A program made the position numbers and the translations under genes. The notes under the pieces were generated by a model, which was not told where the DNA came from, did not search any database, and saw only the letters and a list, made by a program, of their open reading frames with translations. A stretch of DNA of 64,000 bases from Acanthococcus lagerstroemiae (Eukaryota > Arthropoda > Insecta > Hemiptera > Eriococcidae): positions 45,374,007 through 45,438,006 of the forward strand of contig CM063113.1 in the NCBI GenBank assembly GCA_031841125.1. The letters are read 5' to 3'. This document shows positions 44,600 through 56,339 of the stretch, piece after piece (the first letter of the stretch is position 1; each line of letters opens with the position of its first letter).

Positions 44600-45390
44600 T
44601 ATTCCTCAAGTTGCTGTTAAGGATCAGCTCAGTAGCCTCACTTTTATAGCCAAAGTGAGGATTTTACTGAGCTCTATCCCTTTGACTTCATTGGGTGCTG
44701 GATACTCTAGCCCCAATGTTTCGCGTCTTGTCCCGGCTATTGCTGGGCATTGACATATGATATGGATCGAGGTTTCCTCCTCTTCTCCACAGTACCTACA
44801 GGAGCCGCTTCTTATCACTCCTATTTTATACCACATGTGTTTTGTGGCCTCATGACCGGTTAGTAGTCCGACCATGAGCCTTGCATCTTTCTTGTCAAGA
44901 ACTTGGCATACTCACTAGGGGTGTCCTCTATCAGTGCTTTGCTGACGTTCATACCACTGGCCAATCGCCAGTGCATTTCCGTCTGCTTACTTATCCAAGC
45001 CTTTACTTTGGATTTTATGACGCTGTATGCTACAGGAAGACAAGGCCTGGGTGTTGCCAGTTCCTTTTTTATGCCCTCCTTCGCTAGCTTGCCAGCGATC
45101 ATGTTCGTTCCCTTTTATGCCGCAGTGGCCCAGTGTCCACAGTATGGTGACCCGGTTCTCCTGAGCAAGGGTGTATAGTTTGTTAACACACTCCGCCACC
45201 ACCAGGGATGTAGTTTGGTGTGACGATAGTACCTTAATAGCCGATTGACTGTCTGTACAGATATAGATCTGTTTATTAACAAGGCCCTTCTGCTGAATTC
45301 TATCAATAGCCACCGTGACCGCCATTATCTCTGCTTGGAGGATAGTGACGCCCTCGCCCAGGGCCACTGAACAGTTGTCAGCGCCTTACA
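44600..45390 (-). pseudogene. RNase H-bearing LINE (I/LOA-type), C-terminal end
   Basis: On the reverse strand an RNase H domain reads SVALGEGVTILQAEIMAV, then IYICTDSQSAIKVL and ILWTLGHCGIKGNE. These carry the usual catalytic E, the D of TDSQ, and the H of the GHxGxxGNE motif. The first catalytic D (TDGS region) is missing upstream. After a frameshift come AGKLAKEGIKKE, VKAWISKQTEMHWR and then LLTGHEATKHMWYKIGVIRS, CRYCGEEEETSIHIICQCPA, the usual C-terminal Cys-His region. RNase H is typical of the I, LOA and R1 groups; the exact clade is not certain. It lies inside the MULE, directly after the transposase remnant. Confidence 0.82.
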
Positions 45391-45740
45391 ATAGCGTTAC
45401 GTCTCCTCTGTGGACGGCGTATGTCGAACATTTTCCCATAAACGTCATATTGAACTTCGAGGAGGACGTGAAGCAGTTTGAGAATGTTGGATGGGCAGCA
45501 TAAGACATTTATTCAATTTCGAATGGAATGATTTGCAAGCATTTGTAGTTCTGGTTATGATCGCGCTGTACTCGGTCCACATGCTCGGAGGGAAGCTGCA
45601 ATCATCTACGATATAATACTCTAACACGTAATCGCAGAATTTCTAGATCTGGGTGTTCTCCGGCTGAATGGTCATGAGGTTGTCCCCGAAGAAATCCTGT
45701 ACTTCACTTGGATCAAGGGAAGGTAGACCGAAAAACAGAC
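45372..45740 (-). pseudogene. MULE transposase, C-terminal part
   Basis: Read on the reverse strand: LFFGLPSLDPSEVQDFFGD, a stop, then KFCDYVLEYYIVDDCSFPP, TRTTNACKSFHSKLNKCL and, after a frameshift, NILKLLHVLLEVQYDVYGKM. The R-T-NACxxFH-xxN signature followed by HPNI-LL-VLLEVQ is the conserved C-terminal block of MULE transposases in animals, downstream of the DDE core. About 120 residues are left and the catalytic domain is absent. The block supports naming the enclosing element a MULE independently of its target duplication. Confidence 0.8.
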
Positions 45741-45833
45741 TAAATTCAGCTATTTGTGTGGACTGAACTCGGAATCACTCCCGGACGAAACTCGGCCGCG
45801 ACATTACTCTTTCGGGACTAAATTCGAATGCAG

Positions 45834-45844
45834 CCCTCCTGGTC
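45834..45844. repeat. MULE target-site duplication, right copy
   Basis: CCCTCCTGGTC, partner of 44159-44168. Confidence 0.75.
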
Positions 45845-45950
45845 ACCGATGCGATACTCAAAAGGATAGTTTTCGCGGTAGTTTCCGCGGCCTAGGGTAT
45901 GGTGTCTGGGGAGTCAATTTGGCATGCGTACATTGCCACATACTCTACTA
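45834..45950 (-). repeat. Rep-A copy 4, part 2
   Basis: Reverse complement of the proximal part of Rep-A: GGTGACC, GAGTATCGCATC as inverse, CCGCGGAAACTACC, CAGACACCATACCC and ATGCCAAATTGACTCC. With part 1 it makes one continuous Rep-A once the MULE and one target copy are removed. Confidence 0.8.
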
Positions 45951-48900
45951 AGTGAGCACACAACAATTCTGATATCAAACACTAAATCGAGGTCTCCCAC
46001 GGATCTACTGAACAAAATTCATAGTATTTTCTGTCATTTTACTCAGGAATGAATTCTATAATAGATTTTAATCAACACAGGAACTTCCCTCGAATTATGC
46101 TTTCCAGATCAAATTTACGAAGTAACGGAAAACCACGGTTATCACGCTATTTTCCCGACCTCCCATAATCGATTTATACGATCATAAAGATATTGATATT
46201 TTATATAATTTCTTCGCCAATCACAGCATCGCACGATGGTTTTTCTTTGAGCGCGCTAGGATCAGTTTTCAGTGCTGTGCCGCCCAGAAACGTAAAAATT
46301 CCTCTCGCCTGGACCGCTTCACCCCATTTACCAGTACCATTAAAATTAAGGTCGGTGGTACGCAGTGGGAAATTAGTAACATGGCTCAAATATTGAGTAA
46401 ATTGAGCTTAAATTTCTATTAAAAAATATGTTAATTTGGTGAATCCACATGTCTGCGGAATTTCCCGAAAATTAAGCATGCACTGTCTTTAATGTAGTTG
46501 GTTCTAATCTCAACTATCTTGACTCTGATTCGAGGCCCATTACTCTCCCCCTGGTTCTGATGTCAGTTGCAATATTAGCATCGAAGTTGCGTTTGCTCTT
46601 CCTGACTTCTCAAAATTTCTTCCCACTCAGTCCTTCCATTGTATTTGTAGCCATTGGCGTAGCTAGGGTTTTCCCAAGGGGAAGGGGGATTTTCAAGGGA
46701 GAAAAAGTCGAAAATTGAGGTATTTTTAAAAAATCGCCGATATTAGAGGACTATGTAAAAATATTGGGGCATGTGCCCCCCCCCCCCCGACGCTAAGTCT
46801 CTGACTCGTGCCCTTTGACCCCACAGCTTACTTACCCATTCATTTCATAGATGAATGTTTTTATAGTCTTAACGCTTTATTAGATCGGCTGAGGACCACG
46901 TGACCCCCGCCCCTCCACCACTTATGATTCCCACTGTCTCCGCATGTTCTCTAAATTTCCGAGTCACTTCGTGCCAGTCGTTACTTGTAATCCATGTATT
47001 CCGGGCAACCGCGCTTCTCGAATATCAAATAGTAAGCCAGTAACCGAAAAGAGCACCAGATCTGACAAGTTCGGGAGGATTTCAGGTGTAAGGAAGATAA
47101 TCTTCGGCTCGGCATAATCCGTTGATGAGCGCGAGGAGTTGACGTTTATCGACGAGAATCGAACGAAATATCGAGAAGCACGGGACCAGGCGGTCCAGAC
47201 TGTCGACTGTCGAGACGGACGAAGAAGTTACCTATACAGAAAAAAAAAAAACACGAAGAATTACTCGATTCTGTTTGGTTCGGTCTCACATGTAGTTTTT
47301 AAAAATGAGTTTGACACGACGCCGACAAAGAGCTCATCTGGTGTTCGGATTCCGGAGAGCAGAACTGAGCGCAGCATCGCAATCAGACCTGCTAATTCCG
47401 ATTTCACGTATTGACATTAATACATACATTCCACTCTTGTATTTTAGTCGTGCTCGTCCACCGAGACAGATCTATGGTAAGCCGAATCCGAAAACGATCG
47501 AGCTACCCGCGTGAAGCGAAATTAATGTACAGGGTGTCCTGCATTTGATCTGCGATATTCGAGTTGAGTGTTCGAAACATCGACAGGTCAGTTGTATTGA
47601 AAACTAATTCATAACCCCTTCAATCGTTCGAGGTATACACTATGCTGTACGTTTTAATTTGTCAGCTTAATATCTAAACGCAACGGGTGTTCCCAGATTT
47701 TAGTGAGAAGTTTTGCTGTCTATCGGCTCCCTCCACCCAAAAAATCTTATTAGCACAGGCATTGCTTCATGCAGAAGTCCGGCTACAAAATTTGGGAATC
47801 CGAGTGCAAAATGGTGCATACAGTCAACAAAATAAGCACGAAATTATGACACCGATTTCGGTTTGAGAATCTAGCTTGGAACGGCTGGCGAAATGGACCT
47901 GGCTGACCCCTTTTGAGGATTCACCGAGAAGTGCATTGAGAAAAGGAGAGAAATCGTCTCTAAATTTGAATAAGAGGGACGAGTTTGATGGGCTTCGCAG
48001 TGCCTTCTACCGACCAAAGCAGTTCGACAAACTATGCAGTTACTACATGGGTGCGCATTGGAATTGCTTCATAAGTCTTATTACGTGGTGAAAGTTGACT
48101 TATTGACTATCGGCACGTCTGTAATTGAGTTTCAAACAGATGAATAACTTTCGGAATTCTGCGGTTTCTATCAACCCTTTTCCCCTTGAAACATAAAGAT
48201 CTTTCCGTGATTTTGAACCCTTTTTTGTGATTTGCGAACGGCACATCAAAACTTAATATTCCCGATAAAGATACCGAGTCAAACTTCAGCCCGTCAAACT
48301 GTCTTTCGTTCTGCCGGCGAAAATTAATTATTTTTGTTAACTCGATATTCTGCGGAGAAAGTAAAAAAAAAAAAAAACCTTCGGATCGAAAATTTTAAAA
48401 GAAGATTTAGGGAAAAAGAGAGGAATATAGATTAGCCAGAGAGTCTAGCGGTATTATAAAACGGATGAAGCCGGAAAATGTCCTGTCGGAGACCATGTAG
48501 ACGAGGGAGGCCGGCGGGGCCACATTTTATTAAATGTGAACCCGGAATCAGGCCAGTTCGTTAACGGATTATTATTATTTTTTTCCCTAAAAATATATAC
48601 GAACGAAGATAATATAATTATTAAGATAGATGAGATTGCGGTACCGCGTAAGCTGCGCTTGGCGGGGGTGCTATTCTGGCGGGGTTTGCTTTATGAGAAA
48701 CAAAAGATGACTTTACTCTGAACAAAAGAACGACCACCGCGGAGATTACGCTCGTGCCCGTATATATGAGCCCGCGAAAAACAGGCGAAGGCGAGCTGAT
48801 AGATTGAGTAATCTTCGGTTAGCCGGGATTTTTCTCTATTTTTTTCCTCTCTGTGTGCGCGCGTGTTGAGGTAGTTAGTTTTAAGCAGAATTATTTGCTC

Positions 48901-50641
48901 GACCCCGGTATAAAAAAAAGTAGCCATGGAAGAGTCATTCAGAGAAAGTTTTAAGCGTGGAGAAATTTTGCGAAAACCGAAAAAGGTCACCGCTATTGAT
49001 TCATCAACAAGAAAAGGCTAATTTATACTCGTACAACTAAAAATGGAAAAATGACAAGCCCCTGTACTTGTGAATTGTCATCTTACGTTCTATTGTTTCG
49101 ATTTTGAACTCGCTCGCACCCATTAACTCACCTATTCCGAAAGAAGTTCCAAAAACTTCCACTACCTTCGACTGTGTTTGATCCATTTTCGTGCCAGTCA
49201 TCCATAGTTTGGAGGGAATCATAAGTGGGGGAGGTAGCTACAGTTCAATCTTCTGATGGCTGACTTACTTTTTACTTTTATAATTTTATTTTTTGCTTCT
49301 TTTCTGTTGGAAATCCAATCCTAAGTAGGGTGACGTGGGGGGGGGGGCGAGAATCAGGAACAAGTTCAGAAAATTTCGAAGATTACCTTGTTCTGCAGCA
49401 GTACCTTGCCCTTTTTTCATGTAAGCTGTTAAGAAACGTGTCAGGCAGGATCTTCAAACGCTAAAATTCTGTTTCATGGAGGATTAAAAAATTCGTTCTT
49501 TTCCAGACAGGAACTGGATATTCATCAACTTTTCTTTGCGTAAAGAAAGGATATTGAGCAAACTATCGACGTTGTTCGTTTTTTTCTTCGCCGAATCTGA
49601 ACATTCTATCAGGTGAAGATTTCTTAAGAAGTTTGGTAGTGTAAGTGAGCCTTTGATACTTACATTGCTACTGACCGCCAGAACCAGAGTGAGAGTAACC
49701 GGGGACGGCTCCAGGTCAAGGCAGTCGAGATTATTACAACCAAGTACGTTTTACTTATTTTATTTATATCAAAGTTTCATGCAACCCGCATCTTCTTGAG
49801 GGATGTTCTGAATAACAAAATTTTGAATACCAACAACTGAACACGTATTCAATTCAGTGTCCCTACATTCCAGGGACGTACCGATGGGCTGGAGCTCCTT
49901 CCCGTAGGAAATTTCTTACTCAGCAGTTGGGAACATTTACCATTCCAGTTAGGTGGAGTTGGGAAATTTCAGTAGAGTTGGGAAAATCAAACAATTTGAA
50001 AGTGTTTTTTTTTGTGTTTTTGCTTTGATACTTGGGAATTTTGAGTTGAATAAGTTGGGACTTTCACCCCCCCCCCCCCGAAAAACTCTCCGGTACGTTC
50101 CTGCTACATTTAATACAATAAATATTGATATCTATTTGTAACACGTAGAGACTCAGTATCAAGTATGAACAATACTCTAGCTTCATATGTGTATAAAAAT
50201 ACTACCCAAGAACATTTCATCAGTTATTAAAGTACTCGAGGGTATGTAGGTCCTAGTCTCTGCAGTTCTTTTCCTTATACCGCACAAGTGTGGTTTGTTT
50301 CGGCCCCTCGGCTTCCTTCAACCCTCCGTTCTCAAAATTCACAATTTTCAACTGCCACCTGCGGACCTGTGCTCCCCTCATTCCTCGCTCTGCCCTTACT
50401 CTGGTGCCTGTCTTCCCCTCCCTCTTTCTGTCATATTTTCCTTATTTGTCATCTCCATCCTTCACTTGAAAGGCATTTTCTGTTCTTAAGAATTATATTG
50501 TACCTATTGTCCTTCCTTGTCAATGGGACTCTATAAATAAGTAAATAAATAAAATAAACACGTGGAATTCACTTAAACACTATATTTTTTGCAGAGATTT
50601 GAACTCAGTTTCCTCAGTATCGCAGGCGCGTTACTAGTATA
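45951..50641. other. Long unassigned stretch, no gene recognised
   Basis: The short frames have no recognisable relatives. A segment at 46655-46800 has GGCGTAGCTAGG near its left end and a 14-base C run with ACGCT near its right end, resembling a decayed MITE. G or C runs also occur near 49339 and 50068. 48361-48376 is an A run. No RNA gene was found. Confidence 0.4.
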
Positions 50642-50905
50642 CCTTTGCCTATCACTGGCCTCAATTTTGGCGGTAACTAAAGCATTTCTAGAAGAAGATG
50701 AGCCATTTCTATTACTCCGTTTGAAGAAAAGTGGGCGTCCGTCAGCGTATTAGCCTGGTCATATATCGATTCGTGTAAGTGAGCTCTATTGTTACAATTG
50801 CCTTTGTTGAAACTAGATGGGGGTAAAGTGATACTATTGTCCCCAGTTTCATGAGTGACGGAAGGCAAGTACTCCCTGCTCCCCCAGCTCCGTTGCCTCT
50901 GATTT
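50642..50905 (+). repeat. Direct repeat, copy 1 (~260 bp)
   Basis: Begins CCTTTGCCTATCACTGGCCTC and runs through ATTTCTAGAAGAAGATGAGCC-type, GTGGGCGTCC, TCGTGTAAG, CCTTTGTTGAAAC and CTGCTCCC. It matches 51694-51930, about 1.05 kb away. Confidence 0.75.
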
Positions 50906-51605
50906 AATGTGAAGGCACCAAATCAGTTCATCATTGGAAGTTGATTTGACTGTAATTACTTGTGGATTATCAGCATAAGGCTTATATCCTATGGACACTA
51001 CCTTAGTAATACTCAGTATCGGCAATATTTCTTGAGACTCTCTGAGGTCACCAGAGATTTCAGAACACAGGTCAGGTACGTCATTAGCAAACCCTTGAGA
51101 CTGGCGATCTTTATGACCTTACTCTAAAATTGAATGTTCAAACCTGTGCGCCTCAAGAATTTTTCGTTATCGAGGTAGCAAACCAATGGCTGATAGGTAA
51201 GCACTCGAAAGTAAGCCTAGCCAATGAATAATCGAACGTTTTCATTTGTAAAGTTACTTATGCGAGTTATTATGCGAGTTCCGTGGTACGTAACCAACGA
51301 AGAACTCAGGAAAGACCTACTTAGACACGGTGGACGCGATCATCAAAATAAAAGCCACTAACTATACAGATCGGCTTCATAATCACCCGAAAAGTGAGGC
51401 GATCATGATGCTGGACACATTTCGAAATACGCGTCGACTTAAAAGACAACATCCAATTGACCTAATAAATTATTTAATTACTTAGTTAGTGACTTAATTA
51501 GCTAAATTTAACCGTTTAGTACTTAATTATTGATAAGTTAAGGTAAATTACGAAACTAATCGTCCGTTCCTGTAAAACTCTCTCTCTCTAAAAAAAAAGT
51601 AGCAA
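50906..51605. other. Unassigned DNA between direct repeats
   Basis: No gene is recognised. The right part is rich in TTAATTA-type words (51460-51550). Confidence 0.4.
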
Positions 51606-51682
51606 ATGTGACCTGTCATGAGAAAACCCGCTTTACTGTCCTGAGACAATAAGTGGGGGTTTCTCATGCTAGGTCACAAATG
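51606..51682. repeat. Hairpin beside the second direct repeat
   Basis: ATGTGACCTGTCATGAGAAA pairs with TTTCTCATGCTAGGTCACA across a loop of about 35 bp. It may be a short MITE. Confidence 0.75.
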
Positions 51683-51693
51683 TTATTAGTTTC

Positions 51694-51930
51694 CCTTTGC
51701 CTATCACCTGCCTCAGTTTTGATGGCAGTTGAAGTTTTTTCAGAAGAAAATAAACCATTTCTGTTTCATCGGTTTGGAGGAAATGGGTGTCCAGCTTATT
51801 TGCCCGGTCACCGCTTCGTGTAAGCAAACTCTCATTCGTACAGTTTCCTTTGTTAAAACGCTGAGAAGGGGGCAAAATTATACTAGTTTCCCCCAGCTTC
51901 GCCAGTGGGAGAGTGCCCCTGCTCCCGGAT
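51694..51930 (+). repeat. Direct repeat, copy 2
   Basis: Homologous to 50642-50905: CCTTTGCCTATCACCTGCCTC, CAGAAGAAAATAAACCATTTC, ATGGGTGTCC, TCGTGTAAG, CCTTTGTTAAAAC and CTGCTCCC. Confidence 0.75.
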
Positions 51931-53830
51931 CCGGCGTCCTATTTCGTGTGATAGTTTCCTGGCGAGTACTTACGCGGTTATCTATTTCCAACTCTTTACG
52001 TTCGCTCTGATGCTGCGTATATCAGTTGATCACGATAGATGCCCATAAGACCATACTAAACGCGTAGGCATTTTCGCTGTGTAAAATACGAAACCACCTA
52101 TAATCCTATACAGAAGAACATAATACAGTCCAACTCAACACGGAATAAAGATCGCGCGATTTTACGAGTTCGTAAAACACCGACTGACTGAAAACTTGCA
52201 GGAAGTTAAAAGGCGGCATTTAACGACCCCGGCTTGTTTGTGACTCTCTCAGTTTCGCGAAATACAATACTTTCGTTGTTCTGCATTATACTTTCTTCCA
52301 CGTCGCTACACCGAGTTGATAATGACGACTGCAGAGACATCAATCTTGATATTATACAGAGTGACATTACGAAGCGGCAATATACTTTCAGTGAGTGGCT
52401 TACAGCCAAACTCATTTTCACTTATCGAGCTTTATACGCTGCCACGAATTCGAAAATTTCAGCGACAGAATCGGAGAAGTTAGAATCGTTCACGAGACGC
52501 ACGTATGTATACCAAACCAAAATCAGATATGGTGGGAGCTCTTGACTGAAATGCTTTGACTATATAACTGCGTAGTTTACCTTTCCTGCTTTATATCTCT
52601 TGCTGCTGGAGTGCGGGGTTCGGCGTATGTCAAAAGATACATACCATGATTATCGAGATACGAGAAAACCTGCGATTCCTTCGTATTCCATGTCTAATAC
52701 TGAAGTTGATGTAGACATTCAGCCTGTCGCAAAATACAAATCACATGTACAGGAAAATACATTTTATAGAGTGCGAATGAGAGTGGGTATATTCAATAAT
52801 GTCATGCACGAGTAGGAGCCACGGGATCTGTCTCTCTATGATTCGTGAAAAAATGAGGTTACAGTGGTTAAGATAAGAGAAAGAAGCCCGATATAAGCGA
52901 CTAGTAACTATAGTTGACAACCTAAACCAAAACCACTGGACAGAACACATCTCAAATTTTGGGCAAGTTTAAGAGATGCCAGGATAGACCATTCAAGTGC
53001 CCGTGAAACAAGTGCCAAATTCGTCATTGAACTCGACATTTTAATTTAGTCGCTTCTGTTACATTTCTTGTGCTGTTACTTGGACATCATTATTTTTTGG
53101 CATAGCACTACAACACTAGCCTGGAATTATCTCCTTTCAAATGAATTACAAATATATAGTTATAACGACAATAGTAGTCGAATCGACATGTCGACACGTT
53201 TGTCGCTGTTGAAGTTTGGATCAACAATTCAGTAGATAATTGATATCAAATTTGGTATAAAAAAATTGTTAGATAGCCGGTATCATATTTCTCTAGAAAA
53301 ATCTGCAGATTGTCAATATTGAATATGTAATGGAAAACTTATTAGTGTCAAGTTGAATCAGAAATAGGGAAATTAGATAACTTGGTAATGGGATCAATAT
53401 CTGCATGGAAATTGATATAATATGTAGACTTTTTCATCGGCATTTGAGAAACCAAAGTGGACAAAATGTTGAGGTGGTCGTGTTCATTTACCATACATAA
53501 TTCGATAATGAATTTTATTATTGGTTTTTGATTTGTGTAAAACAATGAGAAAAAGTCAACGTTGACAATGATATCAGTTTCAGCTCAACTTTTCAATCGA
53601 CTTTGCGTGTCAAGTTTGATAAATTTGTCGTGTTGGAAAAGTGACTGATTTTGAATGTCGACTTTTGTATCAACTGTGTTTTGCCGGTCGGTGTTTACAT
53701 TTTCATCATATGCAGCGAATGAAAAGTCAGCCCACTGGTACAAAAGTAGCTCTTTAGATGTATTTACTCAGAATTTACAGACCTGTTGTCTTGCAAATGG
53801 TTCGAATCTTTAGAATTCCTCAAAATATTG
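51931..53830. other. Unassigned stretch, no gene recognised
   Basis: 52234-52545 (103 codons) and other frames are not recognisable. 53160-53700 is rich in TTGATATCA-, GTCGAC- and CAAGTTT-type words and may be an old simple-sequence region. Confidence 0.35.
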
Positions 53831-54490
53831 AATCCCATCTTGATATTGGTCTAGCAACTAAGCACCTCAAATCCCCAACCAGTTTTTTTTTTTTTTTTTT
53901 TTTTACACAAATCCCGCCATTCTGTTGATATTGGTTTAGCTACCAACCAAGCACCACTATTTTTTTTTAAGGGTCAACTACCATCTTAATTTTCGTTAGC
54001 AGCCAATAACCTCAAATCAGGATGTTATAACCTAATTTTTTTCTGGGCTCTTTGCCAACTAAAAAAAACTGTTGAAATTGACAAGCAAAAAAACTGAACG
54101 TTTTTAAAATTTTGCAAACTGAGGATAAAGTTTATTAGATTTTGTCAACTTTTGAAAATGTGAAGACTTTCCTCTCCCTGGGTGTGTCCTTGTTACCACT
54201 CTGCAACAAGTTCTTTAAAGATCAAATCAGAGATGAATATTGGATTTAGAAATCAGAAGAACGTCCTAACTCAGACAAGTTCTGTAAAAATCAAATTCCA
54301 TCTTGAATTTGGGTTTAGCAACTGAGCACCTTCAAGTCCTTCAAAGATAAAATTCTCTCTTGATACTGGGTTAACAACCAAGTATCGTGAATTGCAGTTG
54401 CAACTAAGCACTTTTGAATCTCCAACAAGTTCTTTGAAGATCAAATTCGAACTAATTTTCGATGAATTTTGGATACAAATCTTGAAGAAC
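53830..54490 (+). repeat. Degenerate ~60-bp tandem array, left block
   Basis: Units carry CAACAAGTTCTTTGAAGATC, AAATCCCATCTTGATATTGG, TTTAGCAACCAAGCACCTC and AAATC. Clear copies lie near 53838, 54206, 54276, 54338 and 54420. A long T run (53883-53904) interrupts it. The same family returns at 56.3-57.4 kb. Confidence 0.65.
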
Positions 54491-56339
54491 GTCAATTTCC
54501 CGTTTAAATTTTAAAATTCAGACGTCAAATTCATTGAAAATAAAAGTTCTGTATTATTCTTTAGTCAAAATGTGTTGACTTTTGAACCCATGTACCAAAC
54601 TTCATTCGCCTGCGTCCAATGGGTATTTAACTGGAAAATTTTGAAGTTGCGTGTATTATTTTCTTAGATTATTTTAATGAGGAAAATTGCACCTCCCTTT
54701 TTAACTCGTTTTTCCTTCAACCGCTGGGTAACACAAACCTCTTATAGTCTACGGAAAAGGTCCGTAAATCAATTATTCCTTGGTACTTTTTGTCTTTCTT
54801 TTGAACGAAAACACGCGTGTGCAGCCAGATAGCCATAAGCATAAGAGTAACGGAACGTCACAATGGCTCTGATTGATAACGTTAAAAAATTTATAATTTT
54901 TTGCGAACTTTAGTTGTATTCCTCTTTTTGCGGGTATAATGTATACTGTCTTACATTTTGTATAGTTTTAAAAGTAATTTAAAGATTCATTCACTTCATT
55001 TTCGCGAATTATTAAAGCTCGGGTTATAGTTTTTTGTGTTATTGGTAACGTAACTCATCAATTTGTCGATTCTATTTTTGTGCGGAAGACCAGACTGGTG
55101 TCCTTATGTTTGAACGCGGAAGAACAAATTCAGTAAGTGATTTGTAATGTTTAATATGTAGACGATGTTCTTTGGGGCCTGCGACAGATCCAGAAAGTCC
55201 TAAAATCTTCCTTCATTCAAGTGATGCCGATCTTGCAACTTTCTATATGCTTTCATAGCACACGAGATTCGAGATTCGATAATGTCTTCCCTGATCTTTG
55301 AAGTATGTCTTTCGTGGTCTTAGGAATCGTTTATGCCAATCGCCTTAAAATATTACGAGTTTATCATACTGAAGATGTCTGGTCAAGTTTTTATAACCTG
55401 CGTGAATCGTGTCAATCTTCGAGAATAAGTTCATTGTCTTTTGTACAAATTGAATCATCCGTTAACATACTTATGAATAATACTGTCATGGAACCCAGTA
55501 GCTCAGTTATACCATCAATTCTGAAAGTTACTTCTTAGAGTATGAAGAAACGGGTGTCATGTTTTCTCGTTATTCTACACAGTCTGTCAAGTTCTTCATT
55601 GATAACCGCAGGCACTAAACAAATTTCAAATAAAGATACAAAGTATGCAAACAATTGTTATCAATGATTATCCATGTTTCTGTCTATGGCATGTGCCTAT
55701 CTTGTGCAACTATGTGGGCTGGCGTTTATAACTAAGTACATAAGCTATACTATTGGGCATCTGTGATATGTGAAAATAGGATACTGAAGTGTATCTCCTC
55801 ATTAGGATAAGTTGATATGTGTCTTGCACCTGGATTTAACATGCGGAGTAGGATAAGACTCTGTGTGGATAACTTTTCATCTCTGACAGCCTATCCGAAC
55901 TAGTTCTAAACATTACTCGTCCTGCGCGGACAACTTCACTTGTTCCTGTCTTAGCCTGTCTACCCAATCTGGAAAACTGGATCAGTCTACGCAAACTGGT
56001 TTTAATGTTACGCACTGCTGGAGCAAGCTCTTTTTTTATTTAGTTGGGAACTTGCCTCTGGTGATTGTCTGTCGCTTCTGCAAATACTTACATTTTTTGC
56101 ACTCTTCTCTCGCCGTCACTGGTCAGTGTAACAAATGATATTGATGTTTATCAGTTTATCTTCCCAAATACTTCGATAAAAGCGTTGTATGTAATGTCCC
56201 ACAGGTGTGGCTTATATTGAAAGCCTGTATAAGTATGCAGTATATGTAAGGAGTGTAAAGTATCAATATTACTGATAAGGATCCATAATTTTTCAAGGCC
56301 CCCTTCAGAAGCAGTAAATATATTGAAAACGTGTCATCT
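54491..56339. other. Unassigned stretch between two array blocks
   Basis: No gene is recognised; a 77-codon forward frame (55305-55538) matches nothing I know. Confidence 0.35.

Larger units (their letters stand above)
44169..45833 (-). mobile_element. Mutator-like element (MULE), internally deleted, 1665 bp
   Basis: The insertion splits Rep-A copy 4 and is flanked by a 10-11 bp direct repeat. Both ends carry an inverted, reiterated motif. CCGAGTTTAGTCCC variants lie at 44175, 44206 and 44231 on the left. Inverse variants GGGACTAAATTCGAATG, GGACGAAACTCGG and GGACTGAACTCGG lie on the right (45758-45832). The right part encodes the C-terminal end of a MULE transposase. The left part contains a LINE tail. 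Most of the transposase is missing, so the copy is dead. Confidence 0.82.
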
